Shown: positions 33,301 to 51,185, counted from the stretch's first letter. The stretch is DNA of 64,000 nucleotides from Haematococcus lacustris (GCA_030144725.1 JASKMD010000031.1:5300197-5364196), one strand, 5' to 3'. A program made the numbers and translations. Notes: generated by a model from the sequence alone, not told the origin.

Positions 33301-36300
33301 GACAGAAACACGCAGGCACAAGCACAGGCTAGTACGAGACATGTGTACCTGGACATTTCTAGAAAAATGCTGACATCGCTGACTTGTATCAACATTTCTG
33401 CTGCTGCTGCCGCCACTGTCGCCGCTGCTGCCGCTGTTGACGCCTGTTGATGTCGCTGTTGCCTCTGCCACAGCTGCTGCCGTTGTCCTAGTTGCCTACC
33501 TCTGGTATGCTGTCTGCTTGCCCTTGTCCCCCACTACCTGCCCAGCCATTCTGTGCTTGCCATCGTTGTTACACGGGCCTACTCCTGTTCTGCTGCCGCC
33601 ACTGCTGCCACCATTGCTGCTGCTGCTGCTAGCACCGCCTTCCCCACTGCTGCAGCCATCACATCATGCGCCTTGGGCGGGCATCTGCGCAAGCACCAGT
33701 AGGCACAAGCATGGACATATCCTTCCCTGTTGATAAGCAAAGCATGCCTTTCTCTGATGGTCTATCCCTGCTGCGTTTGCCACTGCAGCCCTGAGTGTAT
33801 ACCCAAGCTGCATGCAACCCGCATACCCCATGATGCGCCTGCGCCTGTCCCTGCTGCTGTGCTACTCCTGCAATGCTGCCTGCCTACCCCTGCTGCACCT
33901 GCCCCGGCTGCGCTTCATACCTGCCCCTGACCCTTGTGGGCCAGCTGTGCTTACCGCATGCTCCTGTTGTGATGTCAACATGCCATTGCCCCTTGTAAGG
34001 CGATGTCTGCTCACGGGTGGTACGCTTCTGTGTGGCCACACCTGTGGACGAGCACCACAACCAGGACGATGCCACACATAGGAGTGAAGCAATGCAGCGT
34101 GCATTGAGCACTTGAGCTGGTGAGGTGCAACAACAGCAGCAAGCAACAGCAGTGCGGGTATACCAGCAACTGGGGCCACAACGCAGCTCATACCTGGGTG
34201 GAGCGACCGTTTCTTACAGCGCGAGCTGCGTTGGCCGCTGAGACCGCAGTTTATCCTTAGCATCCGCAGCAGCTGCTACGGACGTAGCGTTGGCCTAGCA
34301 GCTGCTTTGCCCACTGCGCTTGCTGTGCCTTGCCTGGTGCTGATAGGAGCTGCCGGTGCTGAGGCTGCAGGAGAGGATTACCGTGGGCATGCTTTACCCT
34401 GCTGCGCAGCCGTCTTGTCCGCAGAGCTGTAGCGGAAGGTGCAGGCGTGCGTGCAGAGAGGTGGTGCCGATGAGCGAGAGGGCTGCGGTTGGACGGTTGG
34501 AAGGTCCCCCTGTGGGGGGGAGCAGCCGCAGATAGCTCAGCGAGGGGTTCAGCGAGGGGCCCACAAGCTTACCAAGTTCAACGCGGGGTTCAACGCAGTG
34601 AGAGGTCACATCTCTGTCGTCTGCCCGTTTGAGGCGCATTGGTGCGGGTGCCGCACATCCCACACTAAGCCGACGAGGTGGGTGCGCCAGAACGCCTGGG
34701 GAAGGGGTCGGGGCAATTTCTCTCTCCCACAGGGTAGCAATTTCTCAACCCCGCGGAGAAATTCAACGGTGTGATCTATCTGAAGAAATACCATAACCAA
34801 CCCAAAGCTAGACAATTAGCTTGTGTGTTTTATGTGATACTTACAGGTCAGCAGCAAAGGTAGGGAAGCAGCACCACACATGCAGCACCCTGACAGTCTG
34901 GCTGCAATGTCTTCAGTGTCCCTTGGTGACTCTGATGTATTGGCAGTGCATGTGACTTATTTCATTGATAGTGCCTGCATCTTATCATCGGAGAGTAGTC
35001 CCGCTAGTCCCGCTAGTGCGGAGAGTCTTGGCTATGCACCACAGCTTACCACCTTCATTCCCGCCATCCCAGCCTGCTCCAAGTAGAGTTGCACCATAGC
35101 ATGCATTAGGTGGAGAGCATAGCTTCGCAGAGCACCAGCTTGCTGGTGCAAACTTGTAATACTGCAACCAACCTTACACACACAACCCGCTCCAAGCAGG
35201 TTGCGGCCAAAGAAGTATGACTTGCTCAGCCTAGCCAGCCGGCCAGCCGCGGCTCAAACAACAAATGACGCGCTTGCGGTTGCATGCCCTGGTTGCATGC
35301 CCTGGTCGCATAGAATATCATATGTTGCTTCCAATCTAATTGTACGTGGAAACCCGCGGGGCCTCGCGATTAAAAAAAGTACGGCAATCTCAAGCAAGCA
35401 ATTAGTGAAGAAGAACCTCAAATGCCCCCACTCCTGCTGTGCTCATTGCCACAGTGCCTGATGCAGCACAGCTAGCACCCTCAGCCAGCTATCACCTTTC
35501 AGCACGCTCTAGCCTTAGCCACAGCCATCACTGCATTGAGTGACTAGCTAAGCTGTTTGCTGTGCAGGAGGCGGATGGCGCGCGCAAGCGGTATGTCAGT
35601 GATCAGGAAGCAGCGCAGTCGAGGGGCAAGGCATCTGCCCTGCAGCAGCAGCAGCGGGCACTAGAGGATGACCTGCGGCGGCGTAAAGAGCTCATGGCAG
35701 CAGAGATGGAGGCCAAGAAGCTGGAGCTTGCGCTGGAGCTGCAGGTCAGGCTCTGGACAGCGCCCTGAGGGTAGACAGCACCAGGGCAGGCGCCAATGAG
35801 AGTACAGCACCAGGGTTGTACAGCACCAGGGTTGCCAGCCTCTTGCCTCAAAGCCTGCTGTCCCTCTGCCTGCAATGCCCCCTTGATGACCAACAATACT
35901 GCCCACAGAAGGTTGCCAGCAGAGGTGTGCATGACCTGCCCTGCAACAGCTGTGTTGTGTGCGTGGTTGATATGTGGCAGGACAACACTGCCTGTGATGC
36001 CGGGCCTGACTTGACCTTGGCCGTGCAGAAAGCGCAAGCCCCTGCCCAGCTGGCAGCCTGGGCAGCGGAGCAGGAGCACCAGGCTGTGGTGGACCAGGCG
36101 GCTCAGGAGGAGAGGGCTGCAGCTGAGCGGCTGCGCCTTGAGGCTGACAAGCTGGTGCGTGTGCAGCCTGTCTTGAACCCTGCCTGCCCTAACTGGCAAG
36201 GGAACAGGTTTTGGACTGTCAAAACAAAGATGGGCTGCCAGGGCTGCCACCACCACTGACCGCTGTGCCACTGCTGTGGTGCTGCTCAGGCTGCTGAGGA

Positions 36301-36532
36301 GGCGACACAGCAGGCAAAGCTGATGAAGGAAGTGGCGGATCAGCAGCGTCAGCTGGCAGAAATCAGTGCACAGCTGCAGCAGGCCGAGGCCAATAAGCAG
36401 CACGAACTGCAGCACACTGAGAATGACAAGCGGAGAGTGGTTGCTGAGTCAGCCAGCAAGTGTGAGGTGGTGCAGGGCAAGGCCCAGCTGCTTAGTGGTA
36501 GTTGTGTCGATCACATGCCTATAGTGGACTAG
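18256..36532 (+). CDS. ZNFX1: Unit 3: ZNFX1-like SF1 helicase with NFX1 zinc finger and coiled coil
   Basis: Exons: first exon (start uncertain, ATG at 18256 possible) to 18686, 18805-19305, a short one near 19727-19759, 20186-20685, 21020-21143, 21378-21536, 23467-23720, 24940-25793, 26164-26822, 27447-27980, 35568-35744, 36029-36154 and 36290-36532. Nearly all join in phase. ZNFX1 hallmarks appear in order: ARM-like helices, LDRHFRLLREDMVAPLRE, Walker A GPPGTGKT, CYTNHVLDQFL, IVRIGG, LLVEEASELLEAH, HLVLIGDHKQLRP, QHRMHP, YQGEE/SDIVVASLVRSN, LLSRARHGMILIGN, then a Cys/His NFX1 finger and a coiled coil. In animals, worms and fission yeast (Hrr1), ZNFX1 relatives work with RNA silencing or dsRNA sensing. 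A similar RNA role here is inference. The coiled coil ends LLSGSCVDHMPIVD and a stop, whereas the minus-strand paralog continues into AAA modules. Three introns host a pogo-like element, a 640-bp GACC tract and a 7.1-kb insertion. The frame is intact, so it is probably functional if the long introns are spliced. Confidence 0.8.
19315..19471. repeat. GGCAGCA 7-bp minisatellite
   Basis: About 20 near-perfect GGCAGCA units lie directly after the donor of the ARM exon in unit 3. The equivalent intron of unit 2 has only a few (11335-11360), so the array expanded in unit 3. Frames reading through as AGSRQQ or LLPAAC are artefacts. Confidence 0.95.
21600..23135. mobile_element. Pogo-like TA-flanked transposon, copy A (1536 bp)
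   Basis: The ends are inverted repeats of the form CACAGTAAAGTGCCTAATTC (one or two mismatches), flanked by TA on both sides (21598-21599, 23136-23137). A second copy lies at 46938-48481 in the opposite orientation. It sits wholly in the ZNFX1-like intron between exons 21378-21536 and 23467-23720 and so spares the coding frame. It carries remnants of a transposase: an N-terminal helix-turn-helix region and a C-terminal tail, without a recognisable DDE core. TA duplication and a psq/CENP-B-type HTH place it near the Tc1/mariner-pogo superfamily. Confidence 0.85.
22006..22758 (+). pseudogene. Pogo-like transposase remnant, copy A
   Basis: From an ATG at 22006 the frame reads a basic start (TRGRRSSKASNGARHRAS) and then an HTH of psq type (VRAVANQHGVPRSTLR), where a TAA interrupts. 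The next frame continues ATRGRPTALTEAEEMKLVSI and LLGAVQWACEVRVSKGLPHF to a stop at 22408. A tail frame (DMMDAAVSCSMEEQPTLYF) follows to 22758 with another in-frame TAG at 22687. The gap where the DDE/D catalytic domain should be is only a short AT-rich spacer. It is inactive. Confidence 0.7.
23842..24480. repeat. (GACC)n tetranucleotide tract, about 160 units
   Basis: An almost uninterrupted GACC repeat, with a few variants at each edge (GACCAACC, then GCCCGACC up to 24560), sits in the intron after the Walker A exon of unit 3. Open in every frame (PTDR on plus, SVGR on minus), it is not a gene. Its purity suggests recent or continuing expansion. Confidence 0.97.
28294..28611 (+). CDS. Open frame shared with the 796-bp TIR element
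   Basis: 105 codons including RFVVHGISADVAAKNLPRQV, then NQHDEMLHQR, DCEVAVVEKRGQSLTAIQ, ending ERIQRGPRH. The first 40 codons match the frame at 16352-16474 with conservative changes, which suggests past protein-level selection. The start of the frame is arbitrary. It is possibly a fragment of a transposon-encoded protein. No family is recognised and no catalytic residues are seen. Confidence 0.45.
   Translation: MILMVGVAMHRFVVHGISADVAAKNLPRQVNQHDEMLHQRALDCEVAVVEKRGQSLTAIQLMVSTQQWSAITRAMSTAKPSAKPAAATADGPPLALERIQRGPRH
28938..29055 (+). pseudogene. Captured fragment of the first CbxX/CfqX AAA+ exon
   Basis: It reads NLNSRQCNICFYGNPGTGKT and continues TVARIYAALLKELGVLPGAQ to a GT donor. This matches codons of the exon 61736-61590 in the minus-strand AAA+ gene, and the following intron is also homologous for about 90 bp before the foldback element interrupts it. 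The intron resumes after 34790 (CATAACCAACCC against CCTAACCAACTC). The first part of the exon is replaced by other sequence. It is an orphan Walker A fragment, not a gene. Confidence 0.8.
29154..30384 (+). repeat. Left inverted arm of foldback element
   Basis: Pairs with 33555-34782. It contains CTCAGCG repeats and a GGGGG/CCCCC hairpin near 29420-29432 but no credible gene. Every open frame here reappears identically on the opposite strand in the right arm. Confidence 0.9.
30386..31330. repeat. CCCCACCCC and GCAGCAG low-complexity block in foldback centre
   Basis: 30390-30690 is built from CAGCCCTGCCCCACCCC-type units (17-27 bp). 30700-31330 is built from degenerate GCAGCAGCAGGCTGTAGGTG-like units with TGCATGAGCAGCAG. 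All apparent frames are repeat products. Confidence 0.85.
31530..31960. repeat. About 200-bp tandem duplications in foldback centre
   Basis: TTGTATGGACA...GGTGATGCGCT...CACCTGCTA..ATACCCCCTTTGC...CAGTGATCC appears at 31535-31660 and 31757-31883. The start of a third unit (CCACATGCTAGGGTGTG, then CCTTGTATGGACAAC) follows at 31887-31933. No coding signal. Confidence 0.7.
32480..33080. repeat. Purine-rich tandem duplication in foldback centre
   Basis: Blocks containing GCCACTTGCCGGCAGGCGGT, then GGGCAGGGAGAAGAGGGA, then GACTTGGAGGTG and TGGTGATGGGACAG occur twice (about 32650-32805 and 32858-33063). The strand is strongly purine-skewed. No exon is evident. Confidence 0.6.
33555..34782 (-). repeat. 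Right inverted arm of foldback element
   Basis: Reverse complement of 29154-30384, ending GTGATCTATCTG next to the right AAGAAATA. High identity between the arms implies recent formation or gene conversion. Confidence 0.9.
34988..35070. repeat. Direct repeat flanking the foldback and AAA fragment
   Basis: AGTAGTCCCGCTAGTCCCGC and TAGTGCGGAGAGT followed by ACCACCTTCATTCCCGCCAT match 28812-28935 on the other side of the captured exon. The pair brackets the stolen AAA sequence inside the 7.1-kb insertion, either as internal repeats of the carrier element or as the footprint of an earlier insertion. Confidence 0.6.
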
Positions 36533-36725
36533 CACTCTGCGACCCAGGCACAAAGAATTATTTCTAAAACAGTCTTCTTGTACTCCTCAGTCAGATTGGG
36601 GACCACGGTGCCATGCCTGTAATGGTTGCTTGTGCGGTGTTGTAAGGCAGCAGGCTTGACGCTTGACTAGCCTGTACCCGCTTCCACCCTGGTTATGAAC
36701 GGCAATCAGCCGTGCCCGGCATGCT

Positions 36726-38458
36726 TCAGAATTGAAAGCAGTCGTCATAGGAGGGCAGCACCCCTAGCACTTCTAGCTCTGCAATGCTCCTTCGATGCCA
36801 AGCTCCAACCTGCCCTGGGCCCAACTCCTTCAGGTGCTGCTTGCATGGGGGCGTGCTGTCTGGCTGCGGATCCACCACATCACACCAAATGGGAGTGACC
36901 ATGCAAGGCTCCACTCGTGCAGCTTCACTTAGCGCCCAAGCCCGAGGCTTAGCCCCTTCTGGGCCCCCATTGCCTGTGCCACCTGCTGCCTGGCTCACCG
37001 GGGCAGTCCCTGGCCCTTCCGCCCTGACTTCTGGCTGCTGCACCATGCCTGACGATATGGGCTGCTGGCGGTTGGGCTCAAAAAGATGTGGCCATGTGCA
37101 TGGAGAACTGGAGATCCTTTCAGCTGTTGCGACCACTTCTTTGTGTGGGGGACTGTCAGCACAGGGCATGGGAGTGCGGGTGGGGGCGGGGAGCGGTAGG
37201 GAGGGTTTAAGCATGGTGGGGAAGGGCCGGGCTGCTCCTGGCCCATGACCTGGCCTCACTCTCAAATCCTGCCAGAAGGCAACCATGAAGGTAACTCGCT
37301 GCAGCCGAGCTGCCCCCAGGGCTGTGATGTGGTGGCTAGAGTTTTCCTTCACGGAATGCTGTTGGCCTCCCTCACTCTCACAGCCCAGTGGGTCACACCC
37401 CGCATGGCACACTCCCGACCCTGGGATGACCCCATGCAGCACCGCCCCATCAAAAACGGTTAGGCGGTTGACTCGGGGGGCCACCAGCCACCCATGCTGC
37501 GCCATGCGGGTTTGCATGAAGCGTTGAGGTGTGACCAGAGTGGGCCCTCCCACAGCGTCCGTGAGGTACAGGACTGAGCTGACCAGCGGGTTGCTGACTG
37601 CGCCCTGACGGCCCTCATTGCCCTCATTGGCCGAGTCAAAGTGCAGCTGGTGTCCAGCAGTGTGTGGCCTGCGCACATCAGGGCCAGCGCCCATGCACAC
37701 AGCACACATGGAAGGACAGCTGCGGGTAAGAGTGAGGGAAGAGTGGGAGGGCACTTACAAGCTAGCCTACAAAATGAAGTGTTTATGTGAGCAGAGCCGT
37801 CCCCATGTTATTTAGTTGGTCTGGCAGCTGCGAGCTGATGGATTGTGACCAAGTTGGGGAGGTGCATGGTTGAGGTGAGGCAGGGGCTGTCAGCAGAGGG
37901 TGGCTTACCGGCAGTGGCACCACCACTCGGCCCAGCGGGCGGATCGCGCAGCGGGGTAGAGGCGGCCAGCGTGGGCCCAGATGACAGCAATCACCTAGGA
38001 ACGGGGCAGGGGGCAGCGGGCAGAGAAGGTAGGGGCTGGTAGGATTGCCTGCCTGGCAGTGTGACTTGTGTGATGTGAGTACAGCCAGCAAGCATGCCAT
38101 GGGCGGAAACAGATGAGGCAGGTAGCAGGCAGGTTGTGGTCTGCAGGAGCTCATGCAGCAGCTTAAGGGTAGGCAGCTGCAGCAGTGGCTGGGTTGATGA
38201 AGGGAGGTAGCAAGGATGGCTGATACCCCTTGCATGGTTGCTACAGTCAATACTGAGCGTGTCGTTGAAAACATGGCCAGGGTGATGAGGTGTGATGCCG
38301 ATGCAGCTGGGCCGCAAGCTGCATAGTGGAGACAAATGAGCAAGGGTATGGCGGGGCATAGACAGCACCTACCGAGTCCAGTGTGTTGCCAGCAACGCTG
38401 CTGGCTGGTGAAGTTTGTGTGGGGTGGCTTTGGCTACACCTCACATGCTCTGCCACGC

Positions 38459-38493
<35 letters not shown>

Positions 38494-40454
38494 CCCTTCT
38501 CATCACATGCACAGGGTGGCGAGGTGTGACCACCTGCCTCTGCCAAGGCTGCTGCTGCCTCCCATGCAGGGAGCTTGTGGCAGTAGCTGAAGTATGGGGT
38601 GCTGCCGTCTGACTGGTAGCCGTGCTGCAGCCAGAAGGGTGAAGCTGGACCCAGGGCTCGCTGCATGAGGGCCAGCAGGTCAGGCGGGAGGGCGCCATCC
38701 AGCGCCTGTACCACCTCAGCTGCATCACCTGCCACGCTCCTACTCATACCTGCTGTCTGCACCCCGCAGGCGGCTGAGGTGTGACCCGGTGGTGTGACCT
38801 GGGGCTCTGCTGTCATGACAGCAGGCAGAGGGTGAGGGTGGACTGTGGTGCCCTGGGTCGATGGTGGAGGTTTGTCCAGGGGCCTGAGGCCGGCTGCTTG
38901 GCTGCCGCCTCGCTGAGGTTCAGCATTGCTCCTCATGGCAGCTGGGAGGTGTTGGGGAGAGCAGGGAGCAGGGAGTGGCTGCCTTGGCTGCTCAGAGCCG
39001 GGCCTGGGCAAGGGGTTGGGGCACAGCACAGCGGGGCTGAGGCGGTAGGCTGCACCCAGGGCGGCCATCAGGGGGCCTGCCTCCTGGTCACGACCCTCCT
39101 GGGCTAGCAGCAGCGCCAGCTGGGAGGTGGCGGCCTCAGTGATGCTCACAAACTCTGCACGTTCTGAGGCGCTCAATCCACTAGGGTGCTCTTCTTCCTC
39201 TCCCTCCTCCTCCTCCTCCTCCTCCTCCTCCTCCTCCTCCTCCTCCTCCTCCCCGCCTTCCTCCTCTTCCTCACCCTCACCCTCCTCCTCTTCCTCATCC
39301 TCATCCTCATCATCGTCGCCTTCCCCCACCTCATTCCCTGCTGCCTTCTCTTCTTCTACCCCATTCTCCACTACCTCCTCCCCCACCCCCGCCTCCTCCT
39401 TTCCCTCTTTCACCTCGCTGACAAGCTGGGCGCTCTCTTCCACCTTATGCCCCTTTCCCTCACTGTCGTCCACTCCCATGCCGCCCGCCTTCACGCTCTG
39501 TACTGCCCGCCCCATGTCCACAACCTGCCAGAGCAGCTGCTCAGCCTCCCTGATCTGGCTCACGTGCCGAGCATTGGCCCGCAGCTGACTCGCCAGCAGC
39601 AGACGAGCCCTCCCTCCCTCCACACTACAGCGCAAAACCTGCCCCTGCCCCTGCCCCTGCCCCTGCCCCTGCCCCTGCCCCTGCCCCTGCCCCTGCCCCT
39701 GCCCCTGCCCCTGCCCCTGCCCCTGCCCCTGCCCCTGCCCCTGCCCCTGCCCCTGCCCCTGCCCCTGCCCCTGCCCCTGCCCCTGCCCCTGCCCCTGCCC
39801 CTGCCCCTGCCCCTGCCCCTGCCCCTGCCCCTGCCCCTGCCCCTGCCCCACGCCTCCCTGCTGAGAAGACCCCTGCACACCGTCTGACATCAGCTGCAGT
39901 TGAGAGGAGGCAGAGCATGAGCCAGCACCGCGGGGGGCTGGCAGCAACCAGGGGGCCGCCACTATGCAGGCTCTCAAAGCCGCCTCCACCTGGCCCAGCT
40001 GCTCCAAGGTGGCAGCAGGACCCAGGCGCAACAGGGCCTGGGCAGCAGCGAAGGAGGAGGCCGCTGCCTGCTGCCGCACCAGCTCCGAGTATGCCTGGGT
40101 CGTGACAGGAGGGGGTGGGGTATGGGGGGTGTGGGGGTAAGTGAGAGCTTGGTTAGAGGGGTGGAGGGGGTGAGGAGTTGAGTTGTGGGATGAGGTGAAA
40201 GGGAGGATACGGGGCTATGAGCACAGCCGCTCAACACTGTACCATGATCTTTGAGGCAGGGGTGGAGTTAGGTGAGGGGGGATGGGAGAATGCAAAGGTT
40301 AAGCCACACCTACAGGGCAGTGCAGGAAGCCCGAACCACTGACCTTGGTGAGCTGCTGACTCAGCTGGTCCCAGCTCATGGACACAGTCGCCAGCTCCAC
40401 TCGGCCCAGGCTGGTGTGGCTCAGCTCCTCGCGTGTTCTCATTTGAATGCACTG

Positions 40455-40524
<70 letters not shown>

Positions 40525-41600
40525 GCCTCTGCCAATGCATGAGACGCTAGGAGGGCGGCTGCAAACAGTGCAGGACAGCGCTGCTCCAGTCATTGGGGAC
40601 ACACATGGCTTACATGCACAAGCAGCAGCAGCAGTTGGAGTCACAGCAGCGGCAGGGACAGCAGGCTTGTCTGAACAGTTTGCATATCATGACCCACCAG
40701 GATCAGGATTTATAGCTAGTATTAAGACTGGTATCCTCTTGGCCAGTTGTCATCTCGACTCACACCGCCTTGCCCCTCACACCTGCCCCTCCCACCTGCC
40801 CCTCCCACCTGCCATTGCAGTTGCCTGCTCCTCCTCCAGGCCCAGCTTTCGCCAGCAGGCCCTGCAGCACCCAACCCATGCCAGTGAAAAGGCCTGCAGC
40901 ACAACCCATCGACCTGGAGGTCAAGGCACAGCTGTGCCTGACCATGCAGTAGATCCTCTGACATGGCTTCAACAGGCCACAGCAGAATGGTGAAGCGGGA
41001 GGGCGCCTAACCAGGATCACTAAGGCGCACCATGTGATGGCAGGCAATGGCATGGCAGCCCCCCACCTTATGAGGTGCAGCAGCGCAGCACCCGCAATGC
41101 GGCCTGCCTCCTTGCCTCCCTGGACCAGCTTTGAGTCCAACTGCTTAGCTGGGGCAGATGCTTGCGAGAGCCGCAGCCGCTTGCTGGCAGGGCAGTCAGC
41201 TGCTTCTCCCTCGTCTGTCCCTGTTTGGCTGGTGTGGGAGTTTTTGGCTGCAGAGGTAGCCAGTGCTTGAGAGTTTTCAGGGCCCAATGCCGCAGGTGGT
41301 GCCAAAGCAGGTTGCTGCGCTGGCCTCTTACTGGTTCCTGTAGCTGCATTTTGCTGTGGCTGTGCTGGCTGGCTGGTAGTCCTGGTGGTCCACCTCTAAA
41401 GGGCAGTGTGGAAGGCAAGGCGCAGGGTAAGCGCGCATGCTTCACAGAAGGCAAGGCCATGCCAGGATTCAATGAATGTTGGAGTTAGAGACCAACATTG
41501 AGGGCAAACCTTATGCAGCTGGTCCAAGAGCTCCCTTAGCTTGCTTTGTTCGGTAGCTGGCAGTTCCCACAGGTCGGGAAGGGGCTGGCACTGCCTGCTC
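36726..41600 (-). CDS. 2-oxoglutarate/Fe(II) oxygenase-like protein with low-complexity N-terminal half
   Basis: Supported minus-strand exons: about 41590-41512 (PDLWELPATEQSKLRELLDQ), 41391-41075 (contains SKRLRLS, a possible nuclear signal), about 40897-40799, 40575-40344 (polyQ), 40100-38368 (a GQ repeat, a long Glu/Asp tract, then PPDLLALMQRALGPASPFWL), 37994-37909 and 37719-36726. One or two exons near 38280-38110 are unclear. The last exon has HxD (HQLHFDSANEG), a distal His (FDGAVLHGVIPG) and RVTFMVAFW, a plausible 2-oxoglutarate-binding strand, and ends SYDDCFQF. This is the double-stranded beta-helix oxygenase pattern. The substrate is unknown. It is convergent with unit 3 (about 190 bp between stops) and is the only copy here with both the metal triad and N-terminal exons. 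The first exon is not identified. Confidence 0.65.
38461..38494. repeat. CTG triplet run (short polyQ)
   Basis: About 11 CTG triplets on plus encode a glutamine run on minus, near the 3' end of the long oxygenase exon. Uncertain as a coding feature only if the exon ends earlier than 38368. Confidence 0.85.
39206..39330. repeat. TCC-rich tract encoding an acidic Glu/Asp stretch
   Basis: TCC/TCA/TCT triplets on plus give about 45 nearly all-acidic residues on minus inside the long oxygenase exon. Frame integrity through the tract, together with the coding context on both sides, indicates that it is translated. Confidence 0.85.
39640..39848. repeat. (CCCCTG)n hexamer encoding a Gly-Gln repeat
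   Basis: About 34 pure CCCCTG units on plus (GQ dipeptides on minus) lie within the long exon of the oxygenase-like gene. Length is a multiple of 3 per unit, so expansion keeps the frame. Likely length-polymorphic. Confidence 0.95.
40459..40521. repeat. (CTG)21 triplet repeat encoding polyglutamine
   Basis: Pure CAG codons on minus follow ALAEAQ in the exon 40575-40344 and give about 21 consecutive glutamines. Exon phases on both sides match. Confidence 0.95.
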
Positions 41601-42210
41601 GTCCCTGATCATGTGCAGCAGACATCCGGACGTACAGGTGCTGAAGGGACATTTCAGGCCGGGCCCTGATAGATCAGCAGCTGCAGCAAGCGGGCGCAAC
41701 CTGTTGTTAGCAGAGTAGTGCCGACGCGAGCTGACGGCGCATCAGCCGGCCGGGCCCACGACATGCCATGCGCAAACACGTACTCCGCCTGCATGCTTTT
41801 GCTGGAAGAGGGCTGGCGCCCAGCTCCGACCGTCAGCGATATGAAAGTACCATTGTGCCATGGGGCCCAACCTAACATTTGCCCATGTGGTCAACTTGAG
41901 CATTGCCTCATACATCCAAGCCTACATGCCGGTCGGGTGAGGGAATCTGGTGCTGGATCTCGAGTTTGCCAGAGCAGCACTAGCAGATTGTGGTAGCCGC
42001 TTACATTGACATCCCACCTGCCAGCAGCCTCATTGCTCCAAATCCCCAGCTCATTCAACCAACGAAGTGCGCATCGCTACAGGTCCCGGACATGTAAACT
42101 GGGGTGCTATCGCATGTGTCACCCTCACGACAAGTATGCCAGGCACATGCCACCACCATGCAGCTTTCACAAATCTACGCCATACAGCTGGCTTGCATCA
42201 CTCTAGGCCA

Positions 42211-50891
<8,681 letters not shown>

Positions 50892-51185
50892 GGCTTGTCG
50901 TCAACTCATCGCAGGGGTTGTAAGTAGCTTTGCGTGCGGTAGGAGGCGCGCATCATTGTTTCGATGCAAGCGAGGTTTTGAATCATGTAGCATTGCTGAT
51001 ACTCCTCAGCCAATGTCGATGATGTGGCTTTACCCGACTGCCAGTGGACTGCACAGCTCAGGCAACATTGTGTAGGCTTCGAAAGCAGGAGAACATGAAA
51101 AGGTCCAAGGTTGGGGGGTGTACATTCCGCTATGCGTGCTCTCGTCATGTGTGCACTCATCAAGCAGCTATACCAGGACAATAGG

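Larger units (their letters stand above)
29154..34782. mobile_element. 5.6-kb foldback transposon with 1.23-kb inverted arms and 8-bp target duplication
   Basis: Arms 29154-30384 and 33555-34782 are near-identical inverted copies (few substitutions, for example CCCGTAAGC against CCCGTGAGC). The ends read CAGATAGATCACACCG. AAGAAATA flanks both sides (29146-29153, 34783-34790). The uninterrupted intron of the minus-strand AAA+ gene (near 61560) has AAGAATTAC once, which supports target duplication. An 8-bp duplication fits hAT or Mutator-like elements, and the very long terminal repeats favour the latter. The 3.2-kb centre holds only simple repeats and small tandem duplications, with no transposase. 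It is therefore non-autonomous. Confidence 0.85.
28291..35384. mobile_element. 7.1-kb compound insertion in the zinc-finger/coiled-coil intron
   Basis: In unit 1 the intron after the zinc-finger exon is about 640 bp (3619-4256). Here it is 7.6 kb. Homology with unit 1 is continuous up to about 28290 (GTGCTGGTCGTC) and resumes at about 35385 (CAATCTCAAGCAAGCAA). The right edge, GGGGCCTCGCGATT...AGTACGG, is a diverged copy of the right end of the 796-bp element at 17028. The left part (28294-28611) carries the same open frame as that element. The inner content is a stolen AAA-gene exon (28938-29055) split by a 5.6-kb foldback element. I read it as a larger relative of the 796-bp element that captured host DNA. 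The left terminal repeat has been lost. Confidence 0.6.

Noticed and set aside
39186..39887. Plus-strand proline/leucine-rich 233-codon frame
   Set aside because: It is the reverse-strand shadow of the oxygenase exon's acidic and GQ repeats, which have matching splice phases and a conserved domain downstream.
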